Part shown: positions 9,209 through 20,960 of the stretch, piece by piece | Position numbering within the stretch: the stretch's first letter is position 1 | How the letters are laid out: every line of letters begins with the position of its first letter | Assembly (NCBI RefSeq): GCF_037974355.1 | Contig: NZ_CP150235.1 | Coordinates: 1,984,001-2,048,000 of the forward strand | DNA from: Paenibacillus sp. FSL R5-0517 | GTDB taxonomy: Bacteria; Bacillota; Bacilli; Paenibacillales; Paenibacillaceae | Direction: 5' to 3' | Length of the DNA stretch: 64,000 nt | The notes under the pieces: generated by a model | What the model was told of the DNA's origin: nothing | Database searches by the model: none | Seen by the model: the letters and a program-made list of their open reading frames with translations, nothing else | Program-made: the position numbers and the translations under genes

Positions 9209-9865
9209 ATGAAAAAAGTATGGCAGGTGGTCATCGTAGATATCCACCCCACCAGCATGCTCGGTACAAAATTGATTTTGGAAGAGCAGCAAGATCTGAC
9301 GGTACGTGGCATGACCTCGACCGGAACAGAAGGGCTCGATCTAGTGAATATGCACCAGCCTGATCTGATTCTGATGGATTATCGTCTTCCAGAGGGCCCG
9401 GCCGATCAATATATTGCCCAGATGAAGAATCTGTCAGCTCACAGTCACATCATCATTCTGACGGATGAAGATAATGTGAAGCTGTTTCGTCATCTGATGA
9501 GTCTTGGTGCAAGCGGCATGTTATCCAAACAGGCTTCCCCTAGCCAGCTGATTCATCTGATCTCTGGGTTACGTGAGGGCCATGTGTCCATTCCATTGGC
9601 GTGGTTAAACAGTGCGGAGTGGGCGCAACCTGTGGAGTCTCCGACAGAATCACGTGTAATTGAATTAACAGAAACCGAAACTTTTATCATGGAAAGAATT
9701 GTTCAGGGTGTAACCTATGATAAAATAGCGAATGAGATCAACGTTAGCAGACGTTCCATTGATAATTACCTGCGTAAAATATACGTGAAGCTGGAAGTAA
9801 GCAGCAGAGCACAGGCCATTGAACGTTATGCCTTGCATGCAAGACAAGTGAAGACGGGATCCTGA
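9209..9865 (+). CDS. NarL/ComA-like response regulator, orphan
   Basis: This 218-aa protein has an N-terminal receiver domain with Asp57 (LILMDYR) as phosphoacceptor, Asp11 in the acidic pocket and Lys in MLSKQASP, then a LuxR-type helix-turn-helix (about 150-210; ETFIMERIVQGVTYDKIANE). The opening (VDIHPTSMLGTKLILEE) resembles ComA of Bacillus, which controls competence and quorum responses. The acidic pair normally at the pocket is reduced to one Asp (DI instead of DD). No sensor kinase lies nearby, so its partner is unknown. CAGGGGG precedes the ATG. It is transcribed alone. Confidence 0.88.
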   Translation: MKKVWQVVIVDIHPTSMLGTKLILEEQQDLTVRGMTSTGTEGLDLVNMHQPDLILMDYRLPEGPADQYIAQMKNLSAHSHIIILTDEDNVKLFRHLMSLGASGMLSKQASPSQLIHLISGLREGHVSIPLAWLNSAEWAQPVESPTESRVIELTETETFIMERIVQGVTYDKIANEINVSRRSIDNYLRKIYVKLEVSSRAQAIERYALHARQVKTGS

Positions 9866-10001
9866 CGAATCGGGTTTGTTCTTCTTATTATCACAACTGG
9901 TCGATATGCATCCGGTCATATTCGATGGCGAGCACGAATAGGTTGTAGGGCTGCGGACTGCGAGTACAGTTTCGGAATAGGGATGAAAGGGGAACGGATC
10001 G

Positions 10002-11225
10002 ATGAAATATTTCTTTGCTTCCCGTACCAACAGGCTTTTGTCATCACCACTGAGGGATATACGTGAGATGTCTGGCAGAGATTATTTCATTTCTCTGGCA
10101 GAAGAATTGCCTGCGGAGGAGTTGTTTCCTTTCAAATTGTTGGAAGAAGCAGCGGTGTCTGTCTTTAGTTCAGGCCCCTCTGCATTGCAATATGGAGAGC
10201 CAGCAGGCTACACCCCCCTAAGAGAGTGGCTGAACAAGGACTGGAATGCACGCAAAGGCATACGAACGGTACCCGAGCAGATTCTGTTGACCACTGGTAC
10301 CCAGCAGGCCATCGATCTCGTGATGCGTCTATTACTTGAGCCAGGAGATTCCGTACTGGTTGAACATCCCACATCTCCAGGCTGTCTTGAGGTTCTGGAA
10401 ATGCAAGGAGCCAAGATTGTGCCCGTAATGGGTGATCGGGACGGCATACTACCAGACCTTTTGGAGCATCACATGCAGCAGGTTAGACCGAAGCTGCTTT
10501 TTGCTGCACCCAGTTTCTCAAATCCGACAGGTGCTTTGTGGAGTATGGAGCGTCGGGAGGCTGTCCTTGAACTGTGTTCGCGCTATGGTGTACTGCTAGT
10601 GGAAGATGATTCTTACGGGGAGCTTCATTTCGATGGCCTGGAGCCAACGGAATTCTATCGTAAATACCCTTCACTCTTTGCACTGGATACTGCAGATCAG
10701 GGTGGACATGTTCTATACATTGGTTCATTCAGCAAAACGGTAGCGCCCGCTCTTCGAACCGGATGGGCCGCGGGACACCCGGCACTGATTCAGGCCATGG
10801 CCTCAGTTAAACGGATTGCCGATGGTCAGTCCAGCCCGATGAATCAGCGGCTGTTGTATCAATTGCTTGCCCAGTCCCCGTTTCGTTGGAGTGATCACCT
10901 GTCCATGTTGAATCGGGAGTATAAGACAAGACTCAAACTGATGCTTGAACTGTTGAAGAGACCAGGCTGGAAAGGGTGTCAATACAACATTCCTGAGGGT
11001 GGAATGTATCTGTGGGTACAGTTGCCGGAAGGATTGGATAGTGGCGCTCTGCTTAAGGCTGCTCTGCCCAAAGGGGTATCTTTTCTGCCTGGATCGCTAT
11101 GTTCTACAGGTGTACAGGATCAACGTTACATTCGATTAAACTTTAGCCATCCGGGTCGGGATGAACTGCTGCTCGGCATGAATCTGATCAGTGAAGCCAT
11201 TTCCGAATTTACGGCTCGTAGCTAA
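10002..11225 (+). CDS. PLP-dependent aminotransferase, class I/II
   Basis: This 407-aa fold-type I aminotransferase resembles the catalytic half of MocR regulators and 2-aminoadipate aminotransferases but has no GntR DNA-binding domain. Visible features: GEPAGYTPLREWL near residue 67, TTGTQQAIDL for cofactor phosphate binding, FSNPTGALWS, VEDDSYGELHF with the PLP-contacting Asp/Tyr, and GSFSKTVAPALRTGW with Lys245 as Schiff-base lysine. The C-terminal Arg motif is YIRLNFS. AAAGG(GG) precedes ATG 10002. The substrate cannot be told; broad amino-acid transamination is inferred. Confidence 0.87.
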   Translation: MKYFFASRTNRLLSSPLRDIREMSGRDYFISLAEELPAEELFPFKLLEEAAVSVFSSGPSALQYGEPAGYTPLREWLNKDWNARKGIRTVPEQILLTTGTQQAIDLVMRLLLEPGDSVLVEHPTSPGCLEVLEMQGAKIVPVMGDRDGILPDLLEHHMQQVRPKLLFAAPSFSNPTGALWSMERREAVLELCSRYGVLLVEDDSYGELHFDGLEPTEFYRKYPSLFALDTADQGGHVLYIGSFSKTVAPALRTGWAAGHPALIQAMASVKRIADGQSSPMNQRLLYQLLAQSPFRWSDHLSMLNREYKTRLKLMLELLKRPGWKGCQYNIPEGGMYLWVQLPEGLDSGALLKAALPKGVSFLPGSLCSTGVQDQRYIRLNFSHPGRDELLLGMNLISEAISEFTARS

Positions 11226-11259
11226 GACAGATCCAAAATAGATTGTGGCAAAATTAAAA

Positions 11260-11316
11260 TTGGTTCATGACCAAAGTGATTACGTTATTGCATCCACTAA
11301 CATTTTTATATATAAT
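11260..11316 (+). promoter_or_regulatory. Promoter of the azoreductase gene with upstream inverted repeat
   Basis: TTGCAT (11288-11293), a 17-base spacer and TATAAT (11311-11316) make a good sigma-A promoter. Upstream, TTGGT (11260-11264) and ACCAA (11270-11274) form an inverted repeat that could bind a regulator of quinone or thiol stress. The regulatory role is inferred. Confidence 0.6.
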
Positions 11317-11413
11317 ATGAATTAATGAGTTGTTGGTTTCTTTATATAAGCTACAATGGTGGCCAGTTCAGAAAGAGCACTCATATATTTTATCTAACGG
11401 GGGAAAATTCAAC

Positions 11414-12040
11414 ATGTCTAATATTTTATTCGTTAAAGCAAATGACCGTCCTGCAGATCAAGCAGTCAGCGTTAAATTGTACGATGCATTCTTGAGCGCA
11501 TACAAAGAGTCCCACCCAGGTGACACAGTTACTGAGTTGGATCTCTACAATACAGAATTCCCATTCTATGGTAACACTGCAATCACAGGTACTTACAAAG
11601 CAGCTAACGGTTTTGAACTGACAGCTGACGAGCAAAAAGCAGCTTCACTTGCAGCACAGCTTCAAGATCAATTCTTGGCAGCTGACAAAGTGGTATTTGC
11701 ATTCCCGCTCTGGAACTTCACTGTTCCTGCACCATTGGTAAACTACATTGCTTACCTGAGCCAAGCTGGTAAAACATTCAAATACACTGCTGAAGGTCCT
11801 GTAGGACTTGCTGGCGACAAAAAAGTAGCTTTGCTTAACGCACGTGGTGGCGTGTACTCCGAAGGTCCAATGGCAGCTGCTGAAATGTCCCTGAACTTCC
11901 TGAAAACAGTTCTCGGCTTGTGGGGTATTCAAAGCCCTGAAGTGGTTATCGTTGAAGGACATAACGCTTCTGCAGATCGTGCTGAAGAGATTGTTACTGC
12001 AGGTCTGAAATTGGCTTCCGAAGTAGCAGCAAGCTTCTAA
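11414..12040 (+). CDS. azoR: FMN-dependent NADH-azoreductase / quinone reductase
   Basis: This 208-aa flavodoxin-fold oxidoreductase of the AzoR/AcpD family uses NADH to reduce quinones and azo compounds and protects against thiol-reactive electrophiles. Family features include FVKANDRP near the N-terminus, FPLWNFTVPAPLVNYI (FMN and dimer region) and LLNARGG. The frame is open from 11330, but ATG 11414 gives the family N-terminus (MSNILFV) and has GGGGG at 11399-11403. A promoter and a terminator flank it, so it is monocistronic. Confidence 0.93.
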   Translation: MSNILFVKANDRPADQAVSVKLYDAFLSAYKESHPGDTVTELDLYNTEFPFYGNTAITGTYKAANGFELTADEQKAASLAAQLQDQFLAADKVVFAFPLWNFTVPAPLVNYIAYLSQAGKTFKYTAEGPVGLAGDKKVALLNARGGVYSEGPMAAAEMSLNFLKTVLGLWGIQSPEVVIVEGHNASADRAEEIVTAGLKLASEVAASF

Positions 12041-12065
12041 TAACAATCTTCTATATGTAACACAT

Positions 12066-12106
12066 AAAAACACCTGTTGTCTCCTCTGGAGATTACAGGT
12101 GTTTTT
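12066..12106. terminator. Bidirectional terminator between azoR and the DUF2161 gene
   Basis: AAAAACACCTGT (12066-12077) is the exact inverted repeat of ACAGGTGTTTTT (12095-12106). With A and T runs on the two sides it can end both convergent transcripts. Confidence 0.85.
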
Positions 12107-12147
12107 GCATTCTCATTTTCATATCACGTACTTCGAGTGTTTCCATA

Positions 12148-12993
12148 TCAGTTATGGCCTGTATTTTTCAAGTATTGCTCCGCGGTTTCAGCGATATGTG
12201 CAAGGTCGTCCTTATGTTCACCAGATACGGAATACGTTACATCAAGTTCATTAATGGTTCGTTCAATCATATCATTATCCTCAAGCATGTGTGCATGCTC
12301 GGTTAACGCTTGTACTCCCTTAATCGTCAGAATATATTTCCCTCGGGAGAGGCGTTCAAACCAGCCATAATAATTCTTTTGCAGAATAGCCGCGGCAGAA
12401 CCTACACCCGTCTGTCTGGCAAGTGTGGCGGGAGAGGATTCTCCGTTCGTTCGCAGAGCAGATGCGACTCGTAAGGCCTTCTCACGATATGCCGTGATCA
12501 GCTGTCTGCGTGTGCTGCCTCCCGTATTATAATCACCGCTGCGTTCGTCGAATTCCTTAAGCAGGCGTTTCCGCCGAACACCACTTTTGCGAGCAACCTG
12601 ATTGCGGCCAGTGAGGGGAGTCTGTGCAGAAGGCTCACATAATACATCAATTAGGGGAGGTTTTGTTTTGTAAAATGTGACTGTCAGCAGCCCCAGACCA
12701 AGCTGTCTGCATAATGCAGTCAGTTCGCTCCAGCGTTGGTTCACGGCTCCACGTTTGCTGCGATTGCGCTCGACGGCCAAATACACGAACGGGCTAAGCT
12801 TCAAGCGCTGCATGCCTTGCAACAACAGGGAGAGATTAAATGTTTTTTTCATCTCCACAATCAGTGGTTCCTCCTGATCCGATCTGACCCCTACGAGGTC
12901 ACAATGTCTAACTTCCGCCTTTACGTCGAAGCCACGCTGCTCGAAGAAAGCCTTCACAGGCGAATATAATTCGGTTTCGTATTGCACTGCCAT
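12148..12993 (-). CDS. DUF2161 family protein, putative PD-(D/E)XK phosphodiesterase
   Basis: This 281-aa protein has an N-terminal restriction-endonuclease-like fold: CDLVG (Asp of PD), then IVEMKK (E-x-K) about 15 residues later, followed by LLLQGMQRL. The C-terminal half (about 150-260) is basic and helical and may bind nucleic acid. The frame is open to 13101, but ATG 12993 has AAAGGAG just upstream and fits the family N-terminus (YETELYSPVKAFFEQRGF). The biological role is not known. It is not paired with a methylase or other defence gene. A TATAAT on the minus strand (13064-13069) may be its -10. Confidence 0.82.
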   Translation of the reverse strand: MAVQYETELYSPVKAFFEQRGFDVKAEVRHCDLVGVRSDQEEPLIVEMKKTFNLSLLLQGMQRLKLSPFVYLAVERNRSKRGAVNQRWSELTALCRQLGLGLLTVTFYKTKPPLIDVLCEPSAQTPLTGRNQVARKSGVRRKRLLKEFDERSGDYNTGGSTRRQLITAYREKALRVASALRTNGESSPATLARQTGVGSAAAILQKNYYGWFERLSRGKYILTIKGVQALTEHAHMLEDNDMIERTINELDVTYSVSGEHKDDLAHIAETAEQYLKNTGHN

Positions 12994-13352
12994 CGTTCGT
13001 GCTCCTTTCCCAAAGTAGTCAGAGTTCTGACCGCATTGTCCGGTTTCCTGAATTAGAACCCTCATTATATCATATTCGTTCTTTTTTTTCTGAACGCACA
13101 AGATGTCTGATAGAACAGGGAAAAGCCAAAATTCGAAGCCATGGATTGAAAAAAAGAGGTCAACTTATCCGAATTGCCGCATAGGTATGTAATACACTTT
13201 TCACAACAAAACAAGATGTTTGGACAGAGGGTGGCGGGACTTCACAGGACCGCAAGATTGGTATTCAAGCAGGAGCCGCAATTCTATTGATTTCTTCATA
13301 CCATTCGGAATGGTTGACAATCACACTAAAGGAGCCATGGGAGGTACCAAGC
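12994..13352. other. Divergent intergenic region before prkA
   Basis: It holds the DUF2161 promoter side (minus-strand TATAAT, 13064-13069) and the prkA upstream region. CATACCAT at 13297-13304 resembles a sigma-E -10 element (CATACANT), but its -35 match is poor. No additional gene is seen. Confidence 0.4.
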
Positions 13353-15248
13353 ATGAATATTTTTGAACGCGTTGCGGAACATCGGGCAGAGAGTGACCGT
13401 TTGACATGGAACGGAACATTTGAAGATTATATTGAACTGCTGAGAGAGGACCCGACTCCGGCAATGACGGCTCACGCCAGAGTGTATGAAATGATTGAAT
13501 CGTTTGGCGTGGAAGAAGTAGGTGGGCAAAAGCGGTACAAGTTTTTTGAGCAGGAGATCTTTGGATTGGATCGATCCATTGAAAAGCTGGTTGAAGAATA
13601 CTTTCACTCAGCAGCACGCCGCCTGGATGTACGTAAGCGGATCTTGCTGCTTATGGGTCCCGTAAGTGGAGGTAAATCGACGCTGGTGACGTTGCTGAAG
13701 CGGGGGCTTGAACAATTCTCGCGGACAAAAAAAGGTGCTATCTATGCTATTGATGGATGCCCGATGCATGAGGAGCCACTGCATCTGATTCCATTGGAAC
13801 TTCGTCCTGAAGTGGAAAAGGAAATTGGAGTTCGTATTGAGGGGAACCTTTGCCCATCTTGCCAAATGAGACTCCGTACCGAATATGGCGGTGATATCAG
13901 CAAGGTGCCTGTGGAACGGGTTATTGTTTCCGAGGATAATCGGGTGGGGATAGGAACATTCAGTCCTTCCGATCCGAAATCGCAGGATATTGCCGATCTG
14001 ACGGGTAGCATCGACTTCTCTACCATTACCGAGTTTGGTTCTGAATCCGATCCACGTGCCTATCGTTTTGATGGAGAGTTGAACAAGGCGAACCGCGGAT
14101 TGATGGAGTTCCAGGAGATGTTAAAATGTGATGAGAAATTTCTGTGGAATCTGTTGTCGCTTACACAGGAGGGGAATTTCAAAGCAGGACGTTTCGCCTT
14201 AATCAGTGCAGATGAGATGATTGTGGCGCATACGAATGAATCGGAGTATAAGTCTTTTATCTCCAACAAGAAGAATGAGGCACTGCAATCCCGGATGATT
14301 GTCATGCCGATTCCATACAACCTGAAAGTATCCGAGGAAGAGAAAATCTATGCCAAGCTCATTCAGCAAAGTGACATGAAGCATGTTCATATTGCACCGC
14401 ATGCATTGCGGACTGCAGCCATTTTTTCCATACTTACCCGCTTGAAGGAAACGAAGAAACAAGGCATGGATCTCGTGAAAAAAATGCGGATGTATGACGG
14501 TGAGGAAGTGGAAGGTTATAAAGAAGCCGATCTGCGAGAGATGCAAAATGAGTATCTGGATGAAGGGATGTCCGGCATTGATCCGCGGTATGTCATCAAT
14601 CGGATCTCCAGTGCTTTGATCAAGCAAAATCTTCAGTGCATTAACGCGTTGGACATTCTGCGGGCCATCAAGGACGGTCTGGACCAACATGCTTCCATTA
14701 CGAAAGAAGAGCGGGAGCGTTATCTGAATTTTATTGCTCTTGCACGCAAGGAGTATGACGAACTGGCCAAGAAGGAAGTACAGAAAGCATTTGTGTACTC
14801 ATTCGAGGAGTCGGCGAGAACATTATTTGAGAACTATCTGGACAATATTGAAGCATTCTGCAACTGGTCCAAAATTCGTGATCCACTCACGGATGAAGAA
14901 ATGGACCCGGATGAGCGTTTGATGCGTTCCATCGAGGAGCAGATCGGAATCTCCGAGAATGCAAAGAAAGCATTCAGGGAAGAGATTCTAATCCGAATCT
15001 CGGCGTACTCCCGTAAGGAGCGCAAATTCGAGTACAGCAGCCATGACCGTCTGCGTGAAGCGATTGAGAAGAAGTTGTTTACAGATCTGAAAGACATCGT
15101 CAAGATTACAACCTCCACCAAAACACCAGATGCAACCCAATTGAAACGAATGAATGAAGTGATCAAACGCTTAATTGAAGAACATGGATATACCGCAGCC
15201 AGCGCCAATGAACTGCTACGCTATGTGGGCAGTCTGCTTAATCGCTAA
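13353..15248 (+). CDS. prkA: PrkA family serine protein kinase / AAA ATPase
   Basis: This 631-aa protein is the Bacillus PrkA / E. coli YeaG type, linked to sporulation and stress. An AAA-type ATPase domain (about 80-370) carries the Walker A GPVSGGKST (Lys108). Residues about 380-620 are the PrkA C-terminal domain. A CPSC...CxxR-like cysteine pair (LCPSCQMRL) lies near 170. The frame is open from 13287, but ATG 13353 (MNIFERVAEH) has GGAGGT at 13340-13345 with a 7-base spacer. PrkA normally works with YhbH/YeaH and SpoVR/YcgB; here those two are encoded about 10 kb away on the other strand. Confidence 0.94.
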   Translation: MNIFERVAEHRAESDRLTWNGTFEDYIELLREDPTPAMTAHARVYEMIESFGVEEVGGQKRYKFFEQEIFGLDRSIEKLVEEYFHSAARRLDVRKRILLLMGPVSGGKSTLVTLLKRGLEQFSRTKKGAIYAIDGCPMHEEPLHLIPLELRPEVEKEIGVRIEGNLCPSCQMRLRTEYGGDISKVPVERVIVSEDNRVGIGTFSPSDPKSQDIADLTGSIDFSTITEFGSESDPRAYRFDGELNKANRGLMEFQEMLKCDEKFLWNLLSLTQEGNFKAGRFALISADEMIVAHTNESEYKSFISNKKNEALQSRMIVMPIPYNLKVSEEEKIYAKLIQQSDMKHVHIAPHALRTAAIFSILTRLKETKKQGMDLVKKMRMYDGEEVEGYKEADLREMQNEYLDEGMSGIDPRYVINRISSALIKQNLQCINALDILRAIKDGLDQHASITKEERERYLNFIALARKEYDELAKKEVQKAFVYSFEESARTLFENYLDNIEAFCNWSKIRDPLTDEEMDPDERLMRSIEEQIGISENAKKAFREEILIRISAYSRKERKFEYSSHDRLREAIEKKLFTDLKDIVKITTSTKTPDATQLKRMNEVIKRLIEEHGYTAASANELLRYVGSLLNR

Positions 15249-15284
15249 TCGGCAACGAACCATTCCGGATCAGGCTTCTGATGT

Positions 15285-15325
15285 CTGCTGTGAGGCTCCT
15301 TCACAGCAGAGTCAGGGCCTTTTTA
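15285..15325 (+). terminator. Terminator of prkA
   Basis: CTGCTGTGA (15285-15293) pairs with TCACAGCAG (15301-15309). Outer arms extend the stem and TTTTTAG follows at 15320. Confidence 0.75.
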
Positions 15326-15489
15326 GTTCCATAAGCATCTTATTAACCTGAAATACTGACAAATAAGGTTAATTTTACGGTGAATTAGTTCTAAAGGTGT
15401 ATGTAAGTTTGGGTATTTTAGTCTATAATCAATACATATATTTACAATTTAAAGTAATGGTGTTTATTAAGGAGCTGACTGAACCAGAT

Positions 15490-16497
15490 ATGAGCAGTAT
15501 TTCCGCAACAAGACAGAAGCAACTTGATTACATGGGATTAACCGCAAGAGATCTGGCACTGCTTGCCGATCATCGGCCTGTTTTTAAAAAAGTCGTGAAT
15601 GAAGTGGTGGATCATTTCTACAATCATGTGGGGAATTATCCTGATCTGGTAGATCTGATTGCCCGATTCTCTACAATTGATCGTCTAAAGGAAACACAGA
15701 AGATGTACTGGTTATCGATGACGGATGGAATCGTGGACGACGCATATATTGAACAACGTATTGCGATTGGGCTTGTGCATTCCCGTATTGGCCTGTCCGA
15801 AGATTATTATCTGGGTACCTATATGGTTTACCTTGATATTGCAACGAGCATATTCCAGCAGGTTATCCCTGATTCCTGGCATCTTGTCATTCAGGCGCTC
15901 AGTAAAATGTTTAATCTGGATTCACAGCTTGTCCTTGAGGCATATGAGAAGAAAGAAAAAGAAAAGTTACATCAGCTTGCCGATGATCAACAACATACTT
16001 TGCAGGCGATCACGCAAATTACCCAAGAGCTTACAGGCATGATCAGTGAACTGAATGAAAATGCGCTGGCTATCTCGAATGTGGCCAAAGAAACAGCTGC
16101 TTCTCAGGATCAGGCTCAAGTTCTGCTCACGGAGTTGACCGGGGAGATCCAGCAGATTGGAAAAATGGGTGAACTCATTCGCGAGATATCGGATCAGAGT
16201 CATCTTGTCGGCCTGAATGCAGCGATTGAAGCTGCTCATGCAGGAGAGTTCGGTCGTGGCTTCGAGGTCGTCGCCAGTGAGGTGCGCAAGCTCGCAGCCA
16301 GTTCCCGGGATGCCCAGGGTAAAATTCAGACTAATCTAGAGCAGATCATGAAGAAACTAAGTAGTGTGCAGCAAGAGTCGGATCATACGTCTCGTGGAGC
16401 ACGTAGCCAAGCTTCACGCTCGGCCGAACTGGCTGTATTTGCAACAACAATGGAGAAACTGTCTCTGGATTTGAAGAATCTGGAACAACAGGAATAG
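15490..16497 (+). CDS. Globin-coupled sensor with methyl-accepting signalling domain (HemAT-like)
   Basis: This soluble chemotaxis-type receptor has an N-terminal protoglobin haem domain (about 1-165), with His97 (GLVHSRIGL) as likely proximal ligand. A short MCP signalling domain follows with the hairpin [20 protein letters not shown]. It is predicted to sense oxygen or another gas. There is no membrane span. The protein is about 335 aa, roughly 100 residues shorter than HemAT of Bacillus subtilis, so the signalling coiled coil is reduced. The start is uncertain: ATG 15490 has AAGGAG 15 bases upstream and ATG 15457 has no good site. TATAAT at 15424-15429 may be the -10. Confidence 0.85.
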   Translation: MSSISATRQKQLDYMGLTARDLALLADHRPVFKKVVNEVVDHFYNHVGNYPDLVDLIARFSTIDRLKETQKMYWLSMTDGIVDDAYIEQRIAIGLVHSRIGLSEDYYLGTYMVYLDIATSIFQQVIPDSWHLVIQALSKMFNLDSQLVLEAYEKKEKEKLHQLADDQQHTLQAITQITQELTGMISELNENALAISNVAKETAASQDQAQVLLTELTGEIQQIGKMGELIREISDQSHLVGLNAAIEAAHAGEFGRGFEVVASEVRKLAASSRDAQGKIQTNLEQIMKKLSSVQQESDHTSRGARSQASRSAELAVFATTMEKLSLDLKNLEQQE

Positions 16498-16626
16498 ACG
16501 TTAAAAGCAATAGGAACCTTCCATACCGTTTCAGGCTGTTTTAAGCTATAATGGGTAGACAAACCTGCCGATGTTATGGAAAATGCAGCCGGAGACAGGG
16601 GATTTGAAAGAGGTTGAGGTGATCAG

Positions 16627-17631
16627 ATGGCTTCTATCCATGATGTGGCCAAGGAAGCGGGAGTATCTGTTGCAACCGTTTCCAAAGTGATAAACGATTA
16701 TCCTGATGTAAGTGAAAAAACACGCAAAAAAGTCAATATAGCCATCGAATTATTGAAATATCAACCGAATGTGGTCGCACGTGGACTTGTAAAACGCCGT
16801 TCATGGACGGTAGGTGTATTGTTGACGGTCCCATTTACAAACCCTTTTGTGTCGGAATTGCTGGAAGGGATTAAGACTGCGCTGGAGAACAGTGGTTATG
16901 ATCTGGTCCGATTGTCTACACGATTCGATGATCCGACGTACTCGTTCATCAAACATTGCCGCAGTCGTAATGTGGATGGTGTGGTGGTATTCGGGGAAGG
17001 CAGAGATAACGCGAGTATTCAGGAACTGGTGGATGCAGAGATCCCAACAATGTTTATCGATACGGACCTGTTGGGCAAACGCGCCGGTTACATTACTACG
17101 GATAACGCAAACGGCATCTCCATGAGTGTCAAACATCTGTATGAGCTCGGACACCGCAAGATTGCTTATATCTCGGGAACACTTGGACCTGCCGTAGCTA
17201 ATCTGCGATTGGAAGGATATCGGGAAGGACTGCGAGAATGCGGCATTCCGTATTCTACGATATATCTGGAAGTTTGCGATTACTCATTTGATGGCGGTAG
17301 CAAGGCTGCAAGGAGATTGTTGGCACTTCAGGATCAACCGACGGGGATTGTCTGCGCATCAGACATGTCTGCCTTTGGGGCAATTCATGAAATTGAAAAG
17401 CATGGACTGAGTGTGCCAGAAGATATTTCTGTTGTCGGATTTGACAACACATATTATGCTGAAGTATTCAAACCGGGACTGACCACGGTGAATCAGAATA
17501 TCTATTCGATTGGCATTAAGTCCATAGAATATCTGATTGCCATGATTGAGAATCCGTCTTATTCTCCACCCGTTGTGACGGAACCTTCCAATTTGGTCAT
17601 CCGTCAGACAACAGCGCCTTTAAAAGTGTAA
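16627..17631 (+). CDS. LacI-family transcriptional regulator next to the xylanase
   Basis: This 334-aa protein has an N-terminal HTH (SIHDVAKEAGVSVATVSKVI), hinge (VARGLVKRRS) and sugar-binding effector domain. GAGGT precedes ATG 16627. It lies directly upstream of the GH10 xylanase gene in the same direction. A promoter whose -35 overlaps an inverted repeat (17715-17729) separates the two. The natural inference is that it represses the xylanase until a xylan breakdown product binds. A related half-site (GGGTAGACAAA, 16553-16563) just after a TATAAT (16547-16552) upstream of its own start suggests autoregulation. Confidence 0.9.
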   Translation: MASIHDVAKEAGVSVATVSKVINDYPDVSEKTRKKVNIAIELLKYQPNVVARGLVKRRSWTVGVLLTVPFTNPFVSELLEGIKTALENSGYDLVRLSTRFDDPTYSFIKHCRSRNVDGVVVFGEGRDNASIQELVDAEIPTMFIDTDLLGKRAGYITTDNANGISMSVKHLYELGHRKIAYISGTLGPAVANLRLEGYREGLRECGIPYSTIYLEVCDYSFDGGSKAARRLLALQDQPTGIVCASDMSAFGAIHEIEKHGLSVPEDISVVGFDNTYYAEVFKPGLTTVNQNIYSIGIKSIEYLIAMIENPSYSPPVVTEPSNLVIRQTTAPLKV

Positions 17632-17714
17632 AGACGTTTCACACGTAGCACAGCGAACAAGCTGTGCTTTTTGTCGTTCTATATTATGGTGAAGATTTTA
17701 GAAGAAGTCCTATA

Positions 17715-17753
17715 GTTTAACGGGTAAACAAAGTTTGCTGGCAATCGTATAAT
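17715..17753 (+). promoter_or_regulatory. Xylanase promoter with overlapping LacI-type operator
   Basis: TAAACA (17725-17730, 4/6) and TATAAT (17748-17753) are 17 bases apart. The inverted repeat GTTTA/TAAAC (17715-17729, 5-base centre) covers the -35. Binding there would block RNA polymerase. Regulator assignment to the adjacent LacI gene is inferred. Confidence 0.6.
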
Positions 17754-17755
17754 GA

Positions 17756-20695
<2,940 letters not shown>

Positions 20696-20762
20696 AATAT
20701 TGAGCTGTGTACCAGAATATGAGAATGTCAGCTATTAAACCTCGTTTTTCTGGAAATAAGTG

Positions 20763-20791
20763 TTGATTTTAAAGGCTGGGACGTTTAGACT
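20763..20791 (+). promoter_or_regulatory. Putative promoter of the MHYT-GGDEF-EAL gene
   Basis: TTGATT (20763-20768), 17 bases and TAGACT (20786-20791), each 4/6 to consensus. It would give a leader of about 160 bases before GTG 20961. An inverted repeat ATACATT/AATGTAT (20794-20823) lies just downstream. Confidence 0.4.
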
Positions 20792-20872
20792 ATATACATT
20801 CAAATAAACGGGTTCCAATGTATGACAACGGCTTCAACTGAGTCTGTGGTCACGAGTCAAATGATGCGGAGG

Positions 20873-20911
20873 GAGTGCCTGTCATCCAGACAGCGCACTC
20901 GCTTCTTTTTT
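20873..20911 (+). terminator. Terminator-like hairpin in the leader of the c-di-GMP gene
   Basis: GAGTGC-CTGTC (20873-20883) pairs with GACAG-C-GCACTC (20889-20900), followed by GCTTCTTTTTT. It is 178 bases after the xylanase stop, so it may end that transcript. Because a possible promoter lies upstream of it, it could instead be an attenuator of the downstream gene. Confidence 0.65.
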
Positions 20912-20960
20912 ACATTTTTGCATACATATGAGGCATTTCCCGGTTGAAAGGACAGAGTGA

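Noticed and set aside
20696..20960. Cyclic-di-GMP-I riboswitch before the GGDEF-EAL gene
   Set aside because: A GGGACG stretch occurs, but the conserved GCACAGGGCAAACC element and the two-helix layout are absent.
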